The notes: generated from the letters alone by a model not told the origin. Positions 25,252 through 33,292 are shown, numbered from the stretch's first letter. The stretch: 64,000 nucleotides of DNA from SVEL01 sp045123575 (GCA_045123575.1 JBGVKG010000036.1:1-64000); one strand, 5' to 3'. Program-made: numbers and translations.

Positions 25252-25572
25252 CTATTCTACAACAACAGCAGTACCACTTGCTGTAACCATAAGCATACCA
25301 TTATTAGAACCTAGTACCTCATAATCCATATCTATACCTACCACTGCATTAGCACCAATAGCTGCGGCCCTCTGCTGAAGCTCATACAATGCCTGATTTC
25401 TAGCCTGCTGTAGTTCTTCCTCATAAGATCCACTACGACCACCAAAAAAGTTGGTTAACCCTGCTGCAAAGTCTCTAGCAAAATCTACACCAGACACTAC
25501 TTCTCCAAAAACAATTCCTTTATACTGTGTTATTACCTTTCCCTCTACGGATGGTGTTGTTGTTAATATCAT
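25252..25572 (-). CDS. YbjQ/UPF0145 family protein
   Basis: 106 residues. MILTTTPSVEGKVITQYKGIVFGEVVSGVDFARDFAAGLTNFFGGRSGSYEEEL and AIGANAVVGIDMDYEVLG are the family hallmarks; these small proteins form a pentamer-like beta fold of unknown function, sometimes called heavy-metal-binding without firm evidence. AGGAGG precedes the ATG. It has its own promoter and ends 26 bp before the fused ecfA gene, so it probably leads that operon. Confidence 0.93.
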   Translation of the reverse strand: MILTTTPSVEGKVITQYKGIVFGEVVSGVDFARDFAAGLTNFFGGRSGSYEEELQQARNQALYELQQRAAAIGANAVVGIDMDYEVLGSNNGMLMVTASGTAVVVE

Positions 25573-25635
25573 TCTTTTATCCTCCTTTTGTATACCTTTT
25601 ATTATTTATCAGTATAAGCTCTGCTTACGCGCTTT

Positions 25636-25664
25636 ATTATACTTTAAATGCAGTTCTATGTAAA
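25636..25664 (-). promoter_or_regulatory. Promoter of the ybjQ-ecfA-ecfT-truA operon
   Basis: Minus strand TTTACA (25664-25659), 17 bp, TATAAT (25641-25636), about 65 bp upstream of the YbjQ-family start and after the rplQ terminator. Confidence 0.7.
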
Positions 25665-25689
25665 GATTTTAACTATTATGAAGTATAAA

Positions 25690-25717
25690 AATAAGCCGTG
25701 CATAAGCACGGCTTATT
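25690..25717 (-). terminator. Terminator of the S10-spc-alpha supercluster
   Basis: AATAAGCCGTGC (25690-25701), loop ATAA, GCACGGCTTATT (25706-25717): a perfect 12-bp stem followed on the minus strand by TTTTATACTTC, 10 bp after the rplQ stop. Confidence 0.95.
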
Positions 25718-25726
25718 ATATTTAAT

Positions 25727-26263
25727 TTAAACGAGCTCTATAAGAACTTCCATAGCTGCGTCACCTTTTCTGAGACCGATCTTAACGATTCTTGTGTAAC
25801 CACCCTTACGATCTGCATACTTTGGTGCGTACTCATTGAATAACTTATCTGTTAAGTCAACAACCTTTGTGTTCTTCTTCTTGCCAGCAGCTGCTGTAGG
25901 AACTTCTGTTACATCATAAAGTACCTTCTTCATCTGTCTTCTAGCATGAAGTCTTGAAGGCATATCCTTCTTGATTGTCTTCTCTACTTCGTCATAAACA
26001 GTAACCTTCTTACCATCTACAACTTCCTTAACTCTCTTGCCATCAGCATCCTTCTTAGCCACCTTAGCCTTAACTGTAACTTCCTCGAAGTTGTCCTTCT
26101 CCTTAACAGCGAGTGCTATTAAGTGCTCAACTTCCTTACGGATTTCCTTAGCCTTAGCTTCTGTTGTACGGATCTTTCCGTGCTGAAGTAAGCTTGTTAC
26201 CTGTGCTCTGATAAGAGCCTTTCTTACTGATGTTTCTCTACTAAGCTTTCTATATCCAGCCAT
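25727..26263 (-). CDS. rplQ: 50S ribosomal protein L17 with a lysine-rich insertion
   Basis: 178 residues against about 113-130 for most L17. The conserved N-terminus (GYRKLSRETSVRKALIRAQVTSLL) and C-terminus (DRKGGYTRIVKIGLRKGDAAMEVLIELV) are intact. Residues about 54-101 (from KEKDNFEEVTVK to TIKKDMP) are an insertion placed between the first helices and RLHARRQMKK; it is rich in Lys, Val and Asp. It is in frame and codon style matches its neighbours. Last gene of the supercluster, followed by a strong terminator. Confidence 0.97.
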   Translation of the reverse strand: MAGYRKLSRETSVRKALIRAQVTSLLQHGKIRTTEAKAKEIRKEVEHLIALAVKEKDNFEEVTVKAKVAKKDADGKRVKEVVDGKKVTVYDEVEKTIKKDMPSRLHARRQMKKVLYDVTEVPTAAAGKKKNTKVVDLTDKLFNEYAPKYADRKGGYTRIVKIGLRKGDAAMEVLIELV

Positions 26264-26371
26264 TTTATTTTACCTCCATTTGTGGGACTCTCGGAATGCC
26301 CTTTGGACTTACTATCCGAACGCCGTTTTCCATAAATTACTTTTACGTACACATTGTGCACGACGGGACGA

Positions 26372-27331
26372 TTACTCGTCGCCTGACTTTAACTGTAAAC
26401 CAAGCTCCTTAAGCTTTCCAAGTACCTCTTCGAGTGACTTACGGCCTAAGTTTCTAACCTTCATCATATCTTCTGAAGTCTTATTTGTAAGCTCTTCTAC
26501 AGTATTTATACCTGCTCTCTTCAAGCAGTTGTATGAACGAACTGACAATTCTAACTCGTCGATGTTCATCTCTAATACCTTAGCTGTCTCGCTCTCTTCC
26601 TTCTCTACCATGATTTCTGTCTTGTCAGCGATTTCTGAGAGGTCGATGAATAAGTTCAAATGCTCACTTAAAACCTTAGCTGCTAAAGAAACAGCCTCGT
26701 CTGGAGCCAATGTACCATTTGTGTACACATCAAGTGTAAGCTTATCGTAGTCAGTAATCTGACCTACACGAGTATTCTGAATAGATAAGTTAACTCTCTC
26801 AACTGGTGTGTAGATAGAATCTACCGAAATAACACCGATTGGTAACTCGTCATTCTTATTCTTATCAGCGCTTACATAGCCTCTACCCTTAGTGATAGTA
26901 AGCTCCATGTACAATTTGCTATCTGCACCACCATTAAGTGTTGCAATTACCAAATCAGGATTTAATATCTCAATATCAGCGTCTGCGTGAATATCTGCTG
27001 CTGTTACAACACCTTCACCGCTGTATTCGATATACGCTACCTTAGGTTCATTTGTATCACTATTATTCTTGATAGCCAAGCTCTTAATGTTCATGATAAT
27101 CTCAGTAACATCTTCCTTAACACCAGGTATTGAGCTAAACTCATGAAGCACGCCTTCAATCTTTATCTGACTAACTGCTGCTCCTGGTAATGAAGAAAGC
27201 ATGATTCTTCTCAAAGAATTACCAAGTGTTGTACCATAACCTCTCTCGAGTGGTTCAACAACGAACCTACCATATCTCTTGTCTTCTGAAATCTCAGCGA
27301 TTTCAATATTTGGTTTTTCAAAATCGAACAC
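26372..27331 (-). CDS. rpoA: DNA-directed RNA polymerase alpha subunit
   Basis: 319 residues. The N-terminal domain has RFVVEPLERGYGTTLGNSLRRIMLSSLPG, which dimerises alpha and holds beta and beta-prime. The C-terminal domain (about 250-315, MNIDELELSVRSYNCLKRAGINTVEELTNKT ... MMKVRNLGRKSLEEVLGKL) binds UP elements and activators. Located between rpsD and rplQ as usual. Confidence 0.99.
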   Translation of the reverse strand: MFDFEKPNIEIAEISEDKRYGRFVVEPLERGYGTTLGNSLRRIMLSSLPGAAVSQIKIEGVLHEFSSIPGVKEDVTEIIMNIKSLAIKNNSDTNEPKVAYIEYSGEGVVTAADIHADADIEILNPDLVIATLNGGADSKLYMELTITKGRGYVSADKNKNDELPIGVISVDSIYTPVERVNLSIQNTRVGQITDYDKLTLDVYTNGTLAPDEAVSLAAKVLSEHLNLFIDLSEIADKTEIMVEKEESETAKVLEMNIDELELSVRSYNCLKRAGINTVEELTNKTSEDMMKVRNLGRKSLEEVLGKLKELGLQLKSGDE

Positions 27332-27363
27332 TGTAAAGCCCCTCCTTCTTTGGATTTATCGAA

Positions 27364-27957
27364 TTACTTAGAATACAACTCGACGATAAGCATCTCGTTA
27401 ACTGGAACATCAATAACCTCTCTTGTTGGAACAGACTTAACTGTACCCTTAAGAGCGTCATGATCAGCCTCAAGCCACTCAGGAACTAATCTTCCCTCTG
27501 TAACCTCAAGAATGTCCTTATATCTCTGACAATCCTTGTGCTTCTCCTTGATCTCGATAACATCTCCAGCCTTTACAAGGTATGAAGGAATGTTTACGCA
27601 CTTGCCGTTTACTAAAACGTGCTTGTGATCAACGATCTGTCTAGCTTCCTTTCTTGTTCTTCCGTAACCTAAACGGAACATAACATTGTCAAGTCTCATC
27701 TCAAGGAGAATCATAAGGTTCTCACCTGAACGACCCTGCATCTTCTGAGCCTTCTCAAAATAGTTTCTGAAAGGCTTCTCTAAAACGCCATAAATGAACT
27801 TAGCTTTCTGCTTCTCTCTTAACTGAAGACCGTACTCGCTAATCTTCTTGTTTGCTCTCTTTAATTCTCTAGTTGACTTCTTGTCAATTCCTAAGTAGAT
27901 AGGATCCAAACCGAGTGATCTACATCTCTTAAGAACAGGAACTCTATTTACTGCCAT
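27364..27957 (-). CDS. rpsD: 30S ribosomal protein S4
   Basis: 197 residues. An assembly-initiating 16S rRNA binder. The N-terminus MAVNRVPVLKRCRSLGLDP lacks the zinc-binding cysteine set of some S4 proteins; the S4 RNA-binding domain follows (MRLDNVMFRLGYGRTRKEARQIVDHKHVLVNGKCVNIPSYLV). Lies between rpsK and rpoA. The N-terminus and the Lachnospiraceae-style KKSTRELKRANKK segment differ from the common bacterial RYTGP form. Confidence 0.98.
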   Translation of the reverse strand: MAVNRVPVLKRCRSLGLDPIYLGIDKKSTRELKRANKKISEYGLQLREKQKAKFIYGVLEKPFRNYFEKAQKMQGRSGENLMILLEMRLDNVMFRLGYGRTRKEARQIVDHKHVLVNGKCVNIPSYLVKAGDVIEIKEKHKDCQRYKDILEVTEGRLVPEWLEADHDALKGTVKSVPTREVIDVPVNEMLIVELYSK

Positions 27958-27973
27958 CTATCTGCACCTCCTA

Positions 27974-28366
27974 TTAGACTCTTCTACGCTTTGGTGGGCG
28001 ACATCCATTATGTGGAACTGGAGTAACATCCTTAATACTTGTTACCTCAAGTCCGCAAGCTGAGAGCGCACGAATAGCTGCTTCTCTTCCTGAACCTGGT
28101 CCCTTAACCATAACATCTACATACTTTAAGCCGTGTACTAAAGCCGCCTTTGCAGCAGTCTCTGCTGCCATCTGAGCTGCATAAGGAGTAGATTTCTTTG
28201 AACCTCTAAATCCTAGACCACCAGCACTTGCCCATGATAAAGCATTTCCCTCTGCATCTGTTAATGTAACAATTGTATTATTGAAAGATGCCTGAATATG
28301 TGCCTGTCCGCGTTCAACGTTTTTCTTAACACGCTTCTTTGTCACTTTCTTTGTAACCTTAGCCAT
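27974..28366 (-). CDS. rpsK: 30S ribosomal protein S11
   Basis: 130 residues with a basic N-terminal tail (KVTKKVTKKRVKKNVERG). AHIQASFNNTIVTLTDAEGNALSWASAGGLGFRGSKKSTPYAAQ and the C-terminal DVTPVPHNGCRPPKRRRV are diagnostic. Forms part of the 30S platform. Confidence 0.99.
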   Translation of the reverse strand: MAKVTKKVTKKRVKKNVERGQAHIQASFNNTIVTLTDAEGNALSWASAGGLGFRGSKKSTPYAAQMAAETAAKAALVHGLKYVDVMVKGPGSGREAAIRALSACGLEVTSIKDVTPVPHNGCRPPKRRRV

Positions 28367-28462
28367 TTTAAACTAACCTCCCTTATGGGTATCTAATTAT
28401 CGTTTATTTGTTTCTTTAAAATATTGCGTTACATACGCAATCAAGCTGCTATAAGCTTAAAC

Positions 28463-28831
28463 TTACTTCTTCTTACCAGCAACTGTCTTCTTAGGACCTT
28501 TTCTTGTTCTTGCATTAGTCTTTGTCTTCTGACCACGAACTGGAAGTCCCTTTCTATGACGGATACCTCTGTAGCATCCAATCTCCTGTAATCTCTTGAT
28601 GTTAAGAGCGATTTCTCTTCTTAAATCACCTTCTACAGTATGATTCTCATCGATTACTGCGCTAATCTTCTTAACTTCATCATCTGTTAAATCTCTAACA
28701 CGAGTGTCAGGATTTACACCAGCAGCCTCAAGAATCTTTGTAGCTGTTATTCTACCGATACCGTAGATATAAGTTAATCCGATTTCTACACGCTTTTCTC
28801 TTGGTAAGTCAACACCTGAAATACGAGCCAT
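28463..28831 (-). CDS. rpsM: 30S ribosomal protein S13
   Basis: 122 residues, complete: MARISGVDLPREKRVEIGLTYIYGIG at the start and RHRKGLPVRGQKTKTNARTRKGPKKT at the basic C-terminal tail near the P site. The gap to rpmJ upstream is 376 bp, much longer than usual, and that to rpsK downstream is 96 bp with nothing recognisable in it. Confidence 0.99.
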   Translation of the reverse strand: MARISGVDLPREKRVEIGLTYIYGIGRITATKILEAAGVNPDTRVRDLTDDEVKKISAVIDENHTVEGDLRREIALNIKRLQEIGCYRGIRHRKGLPVRGQKTKTNARTRKGPKKTVAGKKK

Positions 28832-29207
28832 GTGTGTATTACACCTCCATCAATTATTCTTGTTTATTATGAAGAATTATCACTTGCGCAGCCCGTCCAT
28901 ATTTGGCCGTCTGAAATGTTGTGCGTAGCCCTACAACTCCTCTGTCGTAATGTGAAAACCTTTAACCAGGTTTCCGTTTATTGTTAAGCAATTTCCCATT
29001 ATTACTCGTGTATCCACGTGAGAGTAATGTGTTTACACGCATCCTAGTGTTCCATCGCTGCAGCCGCATTGACCAAAATTTTCGTAGAAAATTTTGCTGA
29101 TGAACGTAGATACATAATGCATCTAACGGGGTCAGACAAATTTTCTTTAAGAAAATTTGATAAATAGTTACATTGTACTTAAACGTACAAAAGCACAAAG
29201 ACAATAA
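28832..29207 (-). other. Long structured gap between rpmJ and rpsM
   Basis: 376 bp without a convincing gene. It holds several inverted repeats: CAAAATTTTC-GTA-GAAAATTTTG (about 29076-29098), CAAATTTTCTTTAAGAAAATTTG (about 29138-29160), TTGTAC-TTAAAC-GTACAA just before rpmJ, CTCGTG-TATC-CACGTGAG (about 29003) and an AAACCT/AGGTTT stem (about 28968). None ends in a clear T-run, so they look like mRNA folds or processing sites rather than terminators. A 60-80 codon open frame on the minus strand here has no family features and I do not call it. Confidence 0.55.
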
Positions 29208-29321
29208 TTAGCCCTGTCTCTGCTTGTGCTTAGGATTCTCACAGATTACTCTGATTGCTCCCTTTCTCTTAATGATTTTGCATTTTTCGCAAATTGGTTT
29301 AACTGATGATCTAACCTTCAC
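29208..29321 (-). CDS. rpmJ: 50S ribosomal protein L36
   Basis: 37 residues, read directly: a GTG start at 29321 gives [20 protein letters not shown], then [17 protein letters not shown] and TAA. It has the zinc-binding set Cys-x2-Cys...Cys-x4-His of the C-plus form of L36. AGGAGG lies 8 nt before the GTG. Position between infA and rpsM is standard, although both flanking gaps are unusually long. Confidence 0.97.
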
Positions 29322-29468
29322 AGTAAAATCCTCCTTTCAAAAAAAGTCCGACTATAACTATATCATAGCGAAAATCAATTTGCAACAACTTTTTTCAATT
29401 ATTTTCCTTTTGATTTTCTTCTATATTATATTGTTATATACACTTCATTGGTTAGAGCCTTCGCTACT

Positions 29469-29502
29469 GTTCCGAGTGTTTGCTTCGCAACTTCCTCGGA
29501 AC
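29469..29502 (-). other. Stem-in-stem element E1
   Basis: Minus-strand RNA: GUUCCGAG | GAAG | UUGC | GAA | GCAA | ACA | CUCGGAAC. Outer stem 8 bp, inner stem 4 bp with a GNA triloop, asymmetric internal loop GAAG/ACA. One of six copies of a shared architecture in this window (see 29522, 29603, 29690, 35582, 40322). Confidence 0.7.
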
Positions 29503-29521
29503 TTATCCGGTCAGGCTGCTC

Positions 29522-29550
29522 GCGAGAGGTCGGCTTCGCCGCTTCCTCGC
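29522..29550 (-). other. Stem-in-stem element E2
   Basis: Minus-strand RNA: GCGAG | GAAG | CGGC | GAA | GCCG | ACCU | CUCGC. Same internal loop and triloop as E1 with different but still complementary stems. Confidence 0.7.
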
Positions 29551-29602
29551 TTACTGTTTGGAGCCTCTGCCCTCAATGCCTTCGCTTCCGCTCAGGCTGC
29601 TC

Positions 29603-29631
29603 GCGAGAGGTCGGCTTCGCCGCTTCCTCGC
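29603..29631 (-). other. Stem-in-stem element E3
   Basis: Identical to E2; it lies in the second copy of the 59-bp direct repeat. Confidence 0.7.
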
Positions 29632-29689
29632 TTACTGTTTGGAGCCTCTGTAGGCTTTTCCCCATTATGTTCTCGCTTCCGCTCGAACT

Positions 29690-29730
29690 GTCACGAGTGG
29701 TCTGCTCTTTCAGAGCAGCTTCCTCGTGAC
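29690..29730 (-). other. Stem-in-stem element E4, directly after the infA stop
   Basis: Minus-strand RNA: GUCACGAG | GAAG | CUGCUCU | GAA | AGAGCAG | ACCA | CUCGUGAC. Outer stem 8 bp, inner stem 7 bp. It begins on the base following the infA stop codon. Confidence 0.75.
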
Positions 29731-29949
29731 TTATTTATCTCTCCATACGATACGTCCCTTAGACAAATCATATGGTGAAAGCTCTATAGTTACTTTATCA
29801 CCTGGAATGATTCTAATAAAATTCATACGAAGCTTTCCACTGATATGTGCGAGAACCTGATGTCCGTTCTCTAACTCTACCTTGAACATTGCGTTAGGTA
29901 ACTTCTCTAACACTGTTCCTTCTATTTCAATAACATCTGACTTTGCCAT
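29731..29949 (-). CDS. infA: Translation initiation factor IF-1
   Basis: 72 residues, the standard length: MAKSDVIEIEGTVLEKLPNAMFKVELENGHQVLAHISGKLRMNFIRIIPGDKVTIELSPYDLSKGRIVWRDK-type OB fold that occupies the A site during initiation. It lies 19 bp after map. Immediately downstream is the element-rich 409-bp gap before rpmJ. Confidence 0.98.
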   Translation of the reverse strand: MAKSDVIEIEGTVLEKLPNAMFKVELENGHQVLAHISGKLRMNFIRIIPGDKVTIELSPYDLSKGRIVWRDK

Positions 29950-29968
29950 AATTCATAACCTCCATCGT

Positions 29969-30718
29969 CTAAAGAATTGTTAATATCTCAGGCTCACCGT
30001 CTGTAATAAGTATTGTATTCTCGTAGTGAGCTGATAAAGAACCATCATCGGAAACAACTGTCCAATCATCATCCAGCCAGTACACTTCATATGTACCTGC
30101 ATTTACCATAGGTTCGATTGCCAATGTCATTCCCTTCGAAAGCTTAATTCCTCTTCTTCTCTGACGGAAGTTTGGAATCTGTGGATCTTCATGTAAGTTT
30201 TTACCTATTCCATGGCCTACTAAATCTCTTACTACACCATATCCATAGCTTTCACAATAATCTGCAATAGCATTTGAAATATCATGTAAATGATTTCCAT
30301 CTTTTGCCATCTTTATTCCTTCGAAGAAGCTTTGCTTAGTTACATCAATAAGTTTCTGTGCTTCTGCACTTATCTGACCTACACCGTAGGTTCTAGCAGC
30401 ATCTGCATGATAGCCTTTATATATAACACCTGCATCTAAGCTTACTATATCTCCTTCCATAAGGATTCTATCTGCACTTGGTATACCGTGAACGACTTCG
30501 TCATTTACAGATACACATATTGATGCAGGATATCCATTATAGTTAAGGAAAGAAGGTATACATCCATATCCTCTGATAATCTTTTCGCCTAATCTGTCAA
30601 TCTCTAATGTTGACATACCAGGGCGAATTGCATTCTTAAGTTCCTCATGTGTCTTAGCAAGAATCTTTCCTGCTTCTCGCATAAGCGCTATTTCGCTTTG
30701 AGATTTAATAGAAACCAT
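29969..30718 (-). CDS. map: Type I methionine aminopeptidase
   Basis: 249 residues. Removes the initiator methionine from nascent chains. Metal ligands are visible in the family motifs: the D of SLDAGVIYKGYHADAARTYG (two Asp), H in GHGIGKNLHEDP, E in LAIEPMVNAG and the late E in HYENTILIT. HGIP with its histidine precedes them. Order adk-map-infA is canonical. Confidence 0.97.
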   Translation of the reverse strand: MVSIKSQSEIALMREAGKILAKTHEELKNAIRPGMSTLEIDRLGEKIIRGYGCIPSFLNYNGYPASICVSVNDEVVHGIPSADRILMEGDIVSLDAGVIYKGYHADAARTYGVGQISAEAQKLIDVTKQSFFEGIKMAKDGNHLHDISNAIADYCESYGYGVVRDLVGHGIGKNLHEDPQIPNFRQRRRGIKLSKGMTLAIEPMVNAGTYEVYWLDDDWTVVSDDGSLSAHYENTILITDGEPEILTIL

Positions 30719-30741
30719 AGCTGACCTCCAAAGGACACATA

Positions 30742-31383
30742 TTAGCCTAAAATCTTAACGATGGCGTTAAATACGTCATCCATGCTCATTGTTCCATCAA
30801 CTTCTACCAAAGAACCCTGCTTTGTATAGTAGTCGATAAGTGGCTGTGTCTGCTCATGATAAACATTAAGACGCTTTGTAACTGTCTCTGGCTTATCATC
30901 ATCTCTTAAGATAAGCTCCTTCTCACATCTGTCACATACACCCTCAACCTTAGTTGGGTTATATACGATATGATATGTTGCTCCACATGCAACACAAGCT
31001 CTTCTGCCAGACATTCTGTTTACGATATTCTCATCTGGAACTTCAACGTTTACTGCATAATCAATCTTTGCTCCGATGTTTGCCAATGCAGCATCAAGTG
31101 CCTCAGCCTGTGGAATTGTACGTGGGAAACCATCAAGGATATAACCCTTAGCACAATCGTCCTGCTGTACTCTATCCACTACAAGGTCACATACAAGCTC
31201 ATCTGGAACAAGAAGTCCCTGATCCATATATGTCTTAGCCTTCTGGCCAAGCTCTGTACCATTCTTAATATTTGCTCTAAAAATATCTCCTGTTGAGATG
31301 TGTGGAATCATGTACTTATCTGCAAGCATCTTTGCCTGTGTACCCTTACCAGCACCAGGAGCACCTAACATAATTATCTTCAT
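30742..31383 (-). CDS. adk: Adenylate kinase
   Basis: 213 residues. P-loop GAPGAGKGTQAKML, AMP-binding STGDIFRANIKNGTELG and GFPRTIPQAEAL, and a lid with four cysteines (CVACGATYHIVYNPTKVEGVCDRC) that would bind zinc, as in many Gram-positive enzymes. Converts ATP plus AMP to two ADP. Lies between secY and map; a GC-rich hairpin occupies the gap to secY. Confidence 0.98.
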   Translation of the reverse strand: MKIIMLGAPGAGKGTQAKMLADKYMIPHISTGDIFRANIKNGTELGQKAKTYMDQGLLVPDELVCDLVVDRVQQDDCAKGYILDGFPRTIPQAEALDAALANIGAKIDYAVNVEVPDENIVNRMSGRRACVACGATYHIVYNPTKVEGVCDRCEKELILRDDDKPETVTKRLNVYHEQTQPLIDYYTKQGSLVEVDGTMSMDDVFNAIVKILG

Positions 31384-31423
31384 ACGCTTTTCTCCTATTA
31401 TCTTTGTTTAGAATAGACACTAA

Positions 31424-31445
31424 CCCGCGGCTTATATACCGCGGG
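31424..31445 (-). other. GC-rich hairpin between secY and adk
   Basis: CCCGCGG (31424-31430), 8-nt loop, CCGCGGG (31439-31445). No T-run follows, so it is more likely an mRNA processing or stability element than a terminator. Confidence 0.6.
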
Positions 31446-31461
31446 CTAATGCATATGTTAA

Positions 31462-32829
31462 CTAGTCTAAAAATCCTTTGTAGTTACGCACAACCATCAT
31501 TGAACTTAACTTGTCAATTGTCTCGATTACAACTCCGACAACGATGATAAGTGATGTTCCAAGGAATGATACGCTTGCTGCAAATACTCCAGAAAGAACA
31601 ATTGGAACACCAGCTACAATCAAGAGTGCTACTGCACCCATAAATACTATGTAGTTAAGTATCTTTGTCAAATATTCTTCTGTTGGCTTACCTGGTCTGA
31701 TACCAGGTACAAATCCGCCTGACTTCTTCATATTATCAGCAACCTCCATTGGGTTGAATGTAATAGATGTATAGAAGTAAGCAAATGCTACAACAAGTAA
31801 CGCGTAAATTAAGAATCCACCTGTATATGCAAACTCCATTGGGTTGTTCTTATCGATAACAAACCACGAACCTGAATTCAATACCTTAAGTATTGTTCCA
31901 AATACTGTACCGTCACCAGGATTTGCTCCAAATACCTGTGCGATAATGATTGGGAACTGCATAAGTGATGACGCGAAGATAACAGGAACAACACCTGCTG
32001 TGTTTACCTTCAATGGAATATGGCTTGAATTGCCACCAACCATCTGTCTTCCCTGTACCTTTTTAGCATACTGAACAGGAATCTTTCTATAAGCAGCCTG
32101 CAATATAACTACGAATGCTATCATAAGAACAATTACCAAAACGATAATTGCTGCTGCAAGAACAGCCATTCCGATTGAAGTAGCTGAAGCTACCTTTGTC
32201 TCATATAATACATAAAGATCTTTAGGGATTCTTGAAACAATATTTATAACAAGGATAATAGATATACCATTACCTACACCCTTCTCTGTGATCTTCTCAC
32301 CAATCCACATAAGAACTGCTGAACCTGCTGTCATTGTAAGAACTATCTTAACTATTGTAAAGATATATTCTGCCATACCAGCCTTGCCCATAATAGCTGA
32401 ATCTCCGAAGATACCCATATTACCAAAGCCGATTGACATTGCAACACCCTCTACAAGAGCGAGTGCAACTGTTACATAACGTGTGATTTCAGCGATTTTC
32501 TTTCTGCCTGTTTCTCCTTCTTTCTGCAACTCTTCAAGCTTTGGAATAGCTATTGTTAAAAGCTGCATAATAATTGAAGAAGTAATATATGGTGTGATAC
32601 TAAGTGCAAATACAGACATCTGCTCTAAAGAACCACCTGTAAATGCACCAAAAAAGCTATATGCACCATTTGACTTTAATGAAGCAGAAAATGTCTCAAG
32701 ATATTCTGCATCAACACCAGGAATAGGAAGCTGGCTTCCTATTCTGATGATGATCATCATTAAAAATGTAAAAAATAGCTTTTCTCTAATTTCTTTAACC
32801 TTAAGTGCGTTCTTTAATGTCTTAAACAT
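31462..32829 (-). CDS. secY: Preprotein translocase subunit SecY
   Basis: 455 residues with ten membrane helices, the SecYEG channel. RIGSQLPIPGVD in the first loop, the plug-domain region and GIRPGKPTEEYL near the C-terminal third are family markers. Its ATG overlaps the rplO stop by one base (TAATG), so translation is coupled. Confidence 0.98.
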   Translation of the reverse strand: MFKTLKNALKVKEIREKLFFTFLMMIIIRIGSQLPIPGVDAEYLETFSASLKSNGAYSFFGAFTGGSLEQMSVFALSITPYITSSIIMQLLTIAIPKLEELQKEGETGRKKIAEITRYVTVALALVEGVAMSIGFGNMGIFGDSAIMGKAGMAEYIFTIVKIVLTMTAGSAVLMWIGEKITEKGVGNGISIILVINIVSRIPKDLYVLYETKVASATSIGMAVLAAAIIVLVIVLMIAFVVILQAAYRKIPVQYAKKVQGRQMVGGNSSHIPLKVNTAGVVPVIFASSLMQFPIIIAQVFGANPGDGTVFGTILKVLNSGSWFVIDKNNPMEFAYTGGFLIYALLVVAFAYFYTSITFNPMEVADNMKKSGGFVPGIRPGKPTEEYLTKILNYIVFMGAVALLIVAGVPIVLSGVFAASVSFLGTSLIIVVGVVIETIDKLSSMMVVRNYKGFLD

Positions 32830-33269
32830 TAGATCACCTCACAAGTTCCACCAACAGCCTCGATCTTTTCCTTAGCACCTGCTGAGAAAGCATTTGCCTT
32901 AACTGTAAGCTTCTTTGTAAGTTCGCCGTAACCAAGAATCTTAACGCCATCTCTTGGGTTCTTTACGATACCAGCCTCCATAAGAGCCTCAACTGTTACC
33001 TCTGAACCTGCCTCGAATACCTCGAGAGCGCTAACATTAATTCCAATTATCTCAAGAGTATTTCTGTTTGTGAAACCTCTCTTTGGAATTCTTCTATATA
33101 AAGGCATCTGACCACCTTCGAAACCTGGTCTTGTAGCACCTGAACGTGCCTTCTGACCCTTATGTCCCTTACCAGCTGTCTTTCCGTTGCCTGAACCGTG
33201 GCCACGACCTCTTCTGAAGTTATCATTATGCTTTGAGCCCTCTGCAGGCTGTAAATTTGATAAATTCAT
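32829..33269 (-). CDS. rplO: 50S ribosomal protein L15
   Basis: 146 residues. MNLSNLQPAEGSKHNDNFRRGRGHGSGNGKTAGKGHKGQKARSG is the basic glycine-rich N-terminal extension that threads into 23S rRNA; the globular part follows. ATG 33269 is chosen because AGGAGG sits 7 nt upstream and the N-terminus is then standard; an in-frame ATG at 33293 overlaps the rpmD stop and adds eight residues with no counterpart. Confidence 0.97.
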   Translation of the reverse strand: MNLSNLQPAEGSKHNDNFRRGRGHGSGNGKTAGKGHKGQKARSGATRPGFEGGQMPLYRRIPKRGFTNRNTLEIIGINVSALEVFEAGSEVTVEALMEAGIVKNPRDGVKILGYGELTKKLTVKANAFSAGAKEKIEAVGGTCEVI

Positions 33270-33292
33270 CTCTGGACCTCCTTTTTTATTCA

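Larger units (their letters stand above)
29511..29650. repeat. 59-bp direct repeat, period 81
   Basis: Positions 29511-29569 and 29592-29650 are identical (from TCAGGCTGCTCGCGAG to TTTGGAGCCTCTG). Each copy contains one stem-in-stem element (E2, E3) flanked by an outer AGGCT/AGCCT pairing. Recent local duplication is the simplest reading. Confidence 0.9.

Noticed and set aside
28962..29204. An 80-codon minus-strand open frame between rpmJ and rpsM
   Set aside because: Composition (Cys/Leu/Arg-rich, no motif) and overlap with several inverted repeats suggest chance; no ribosome binding site fits.
29224..29778. A 184-codon plus-strand open frame over the infA-rpmJ gap with an internal repeated segment
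   Set aside because: It runs antisense through rpmJ and the infA end; the repeated peptide is only the 59-bp DNA repeat translated. No ribosome binding site.
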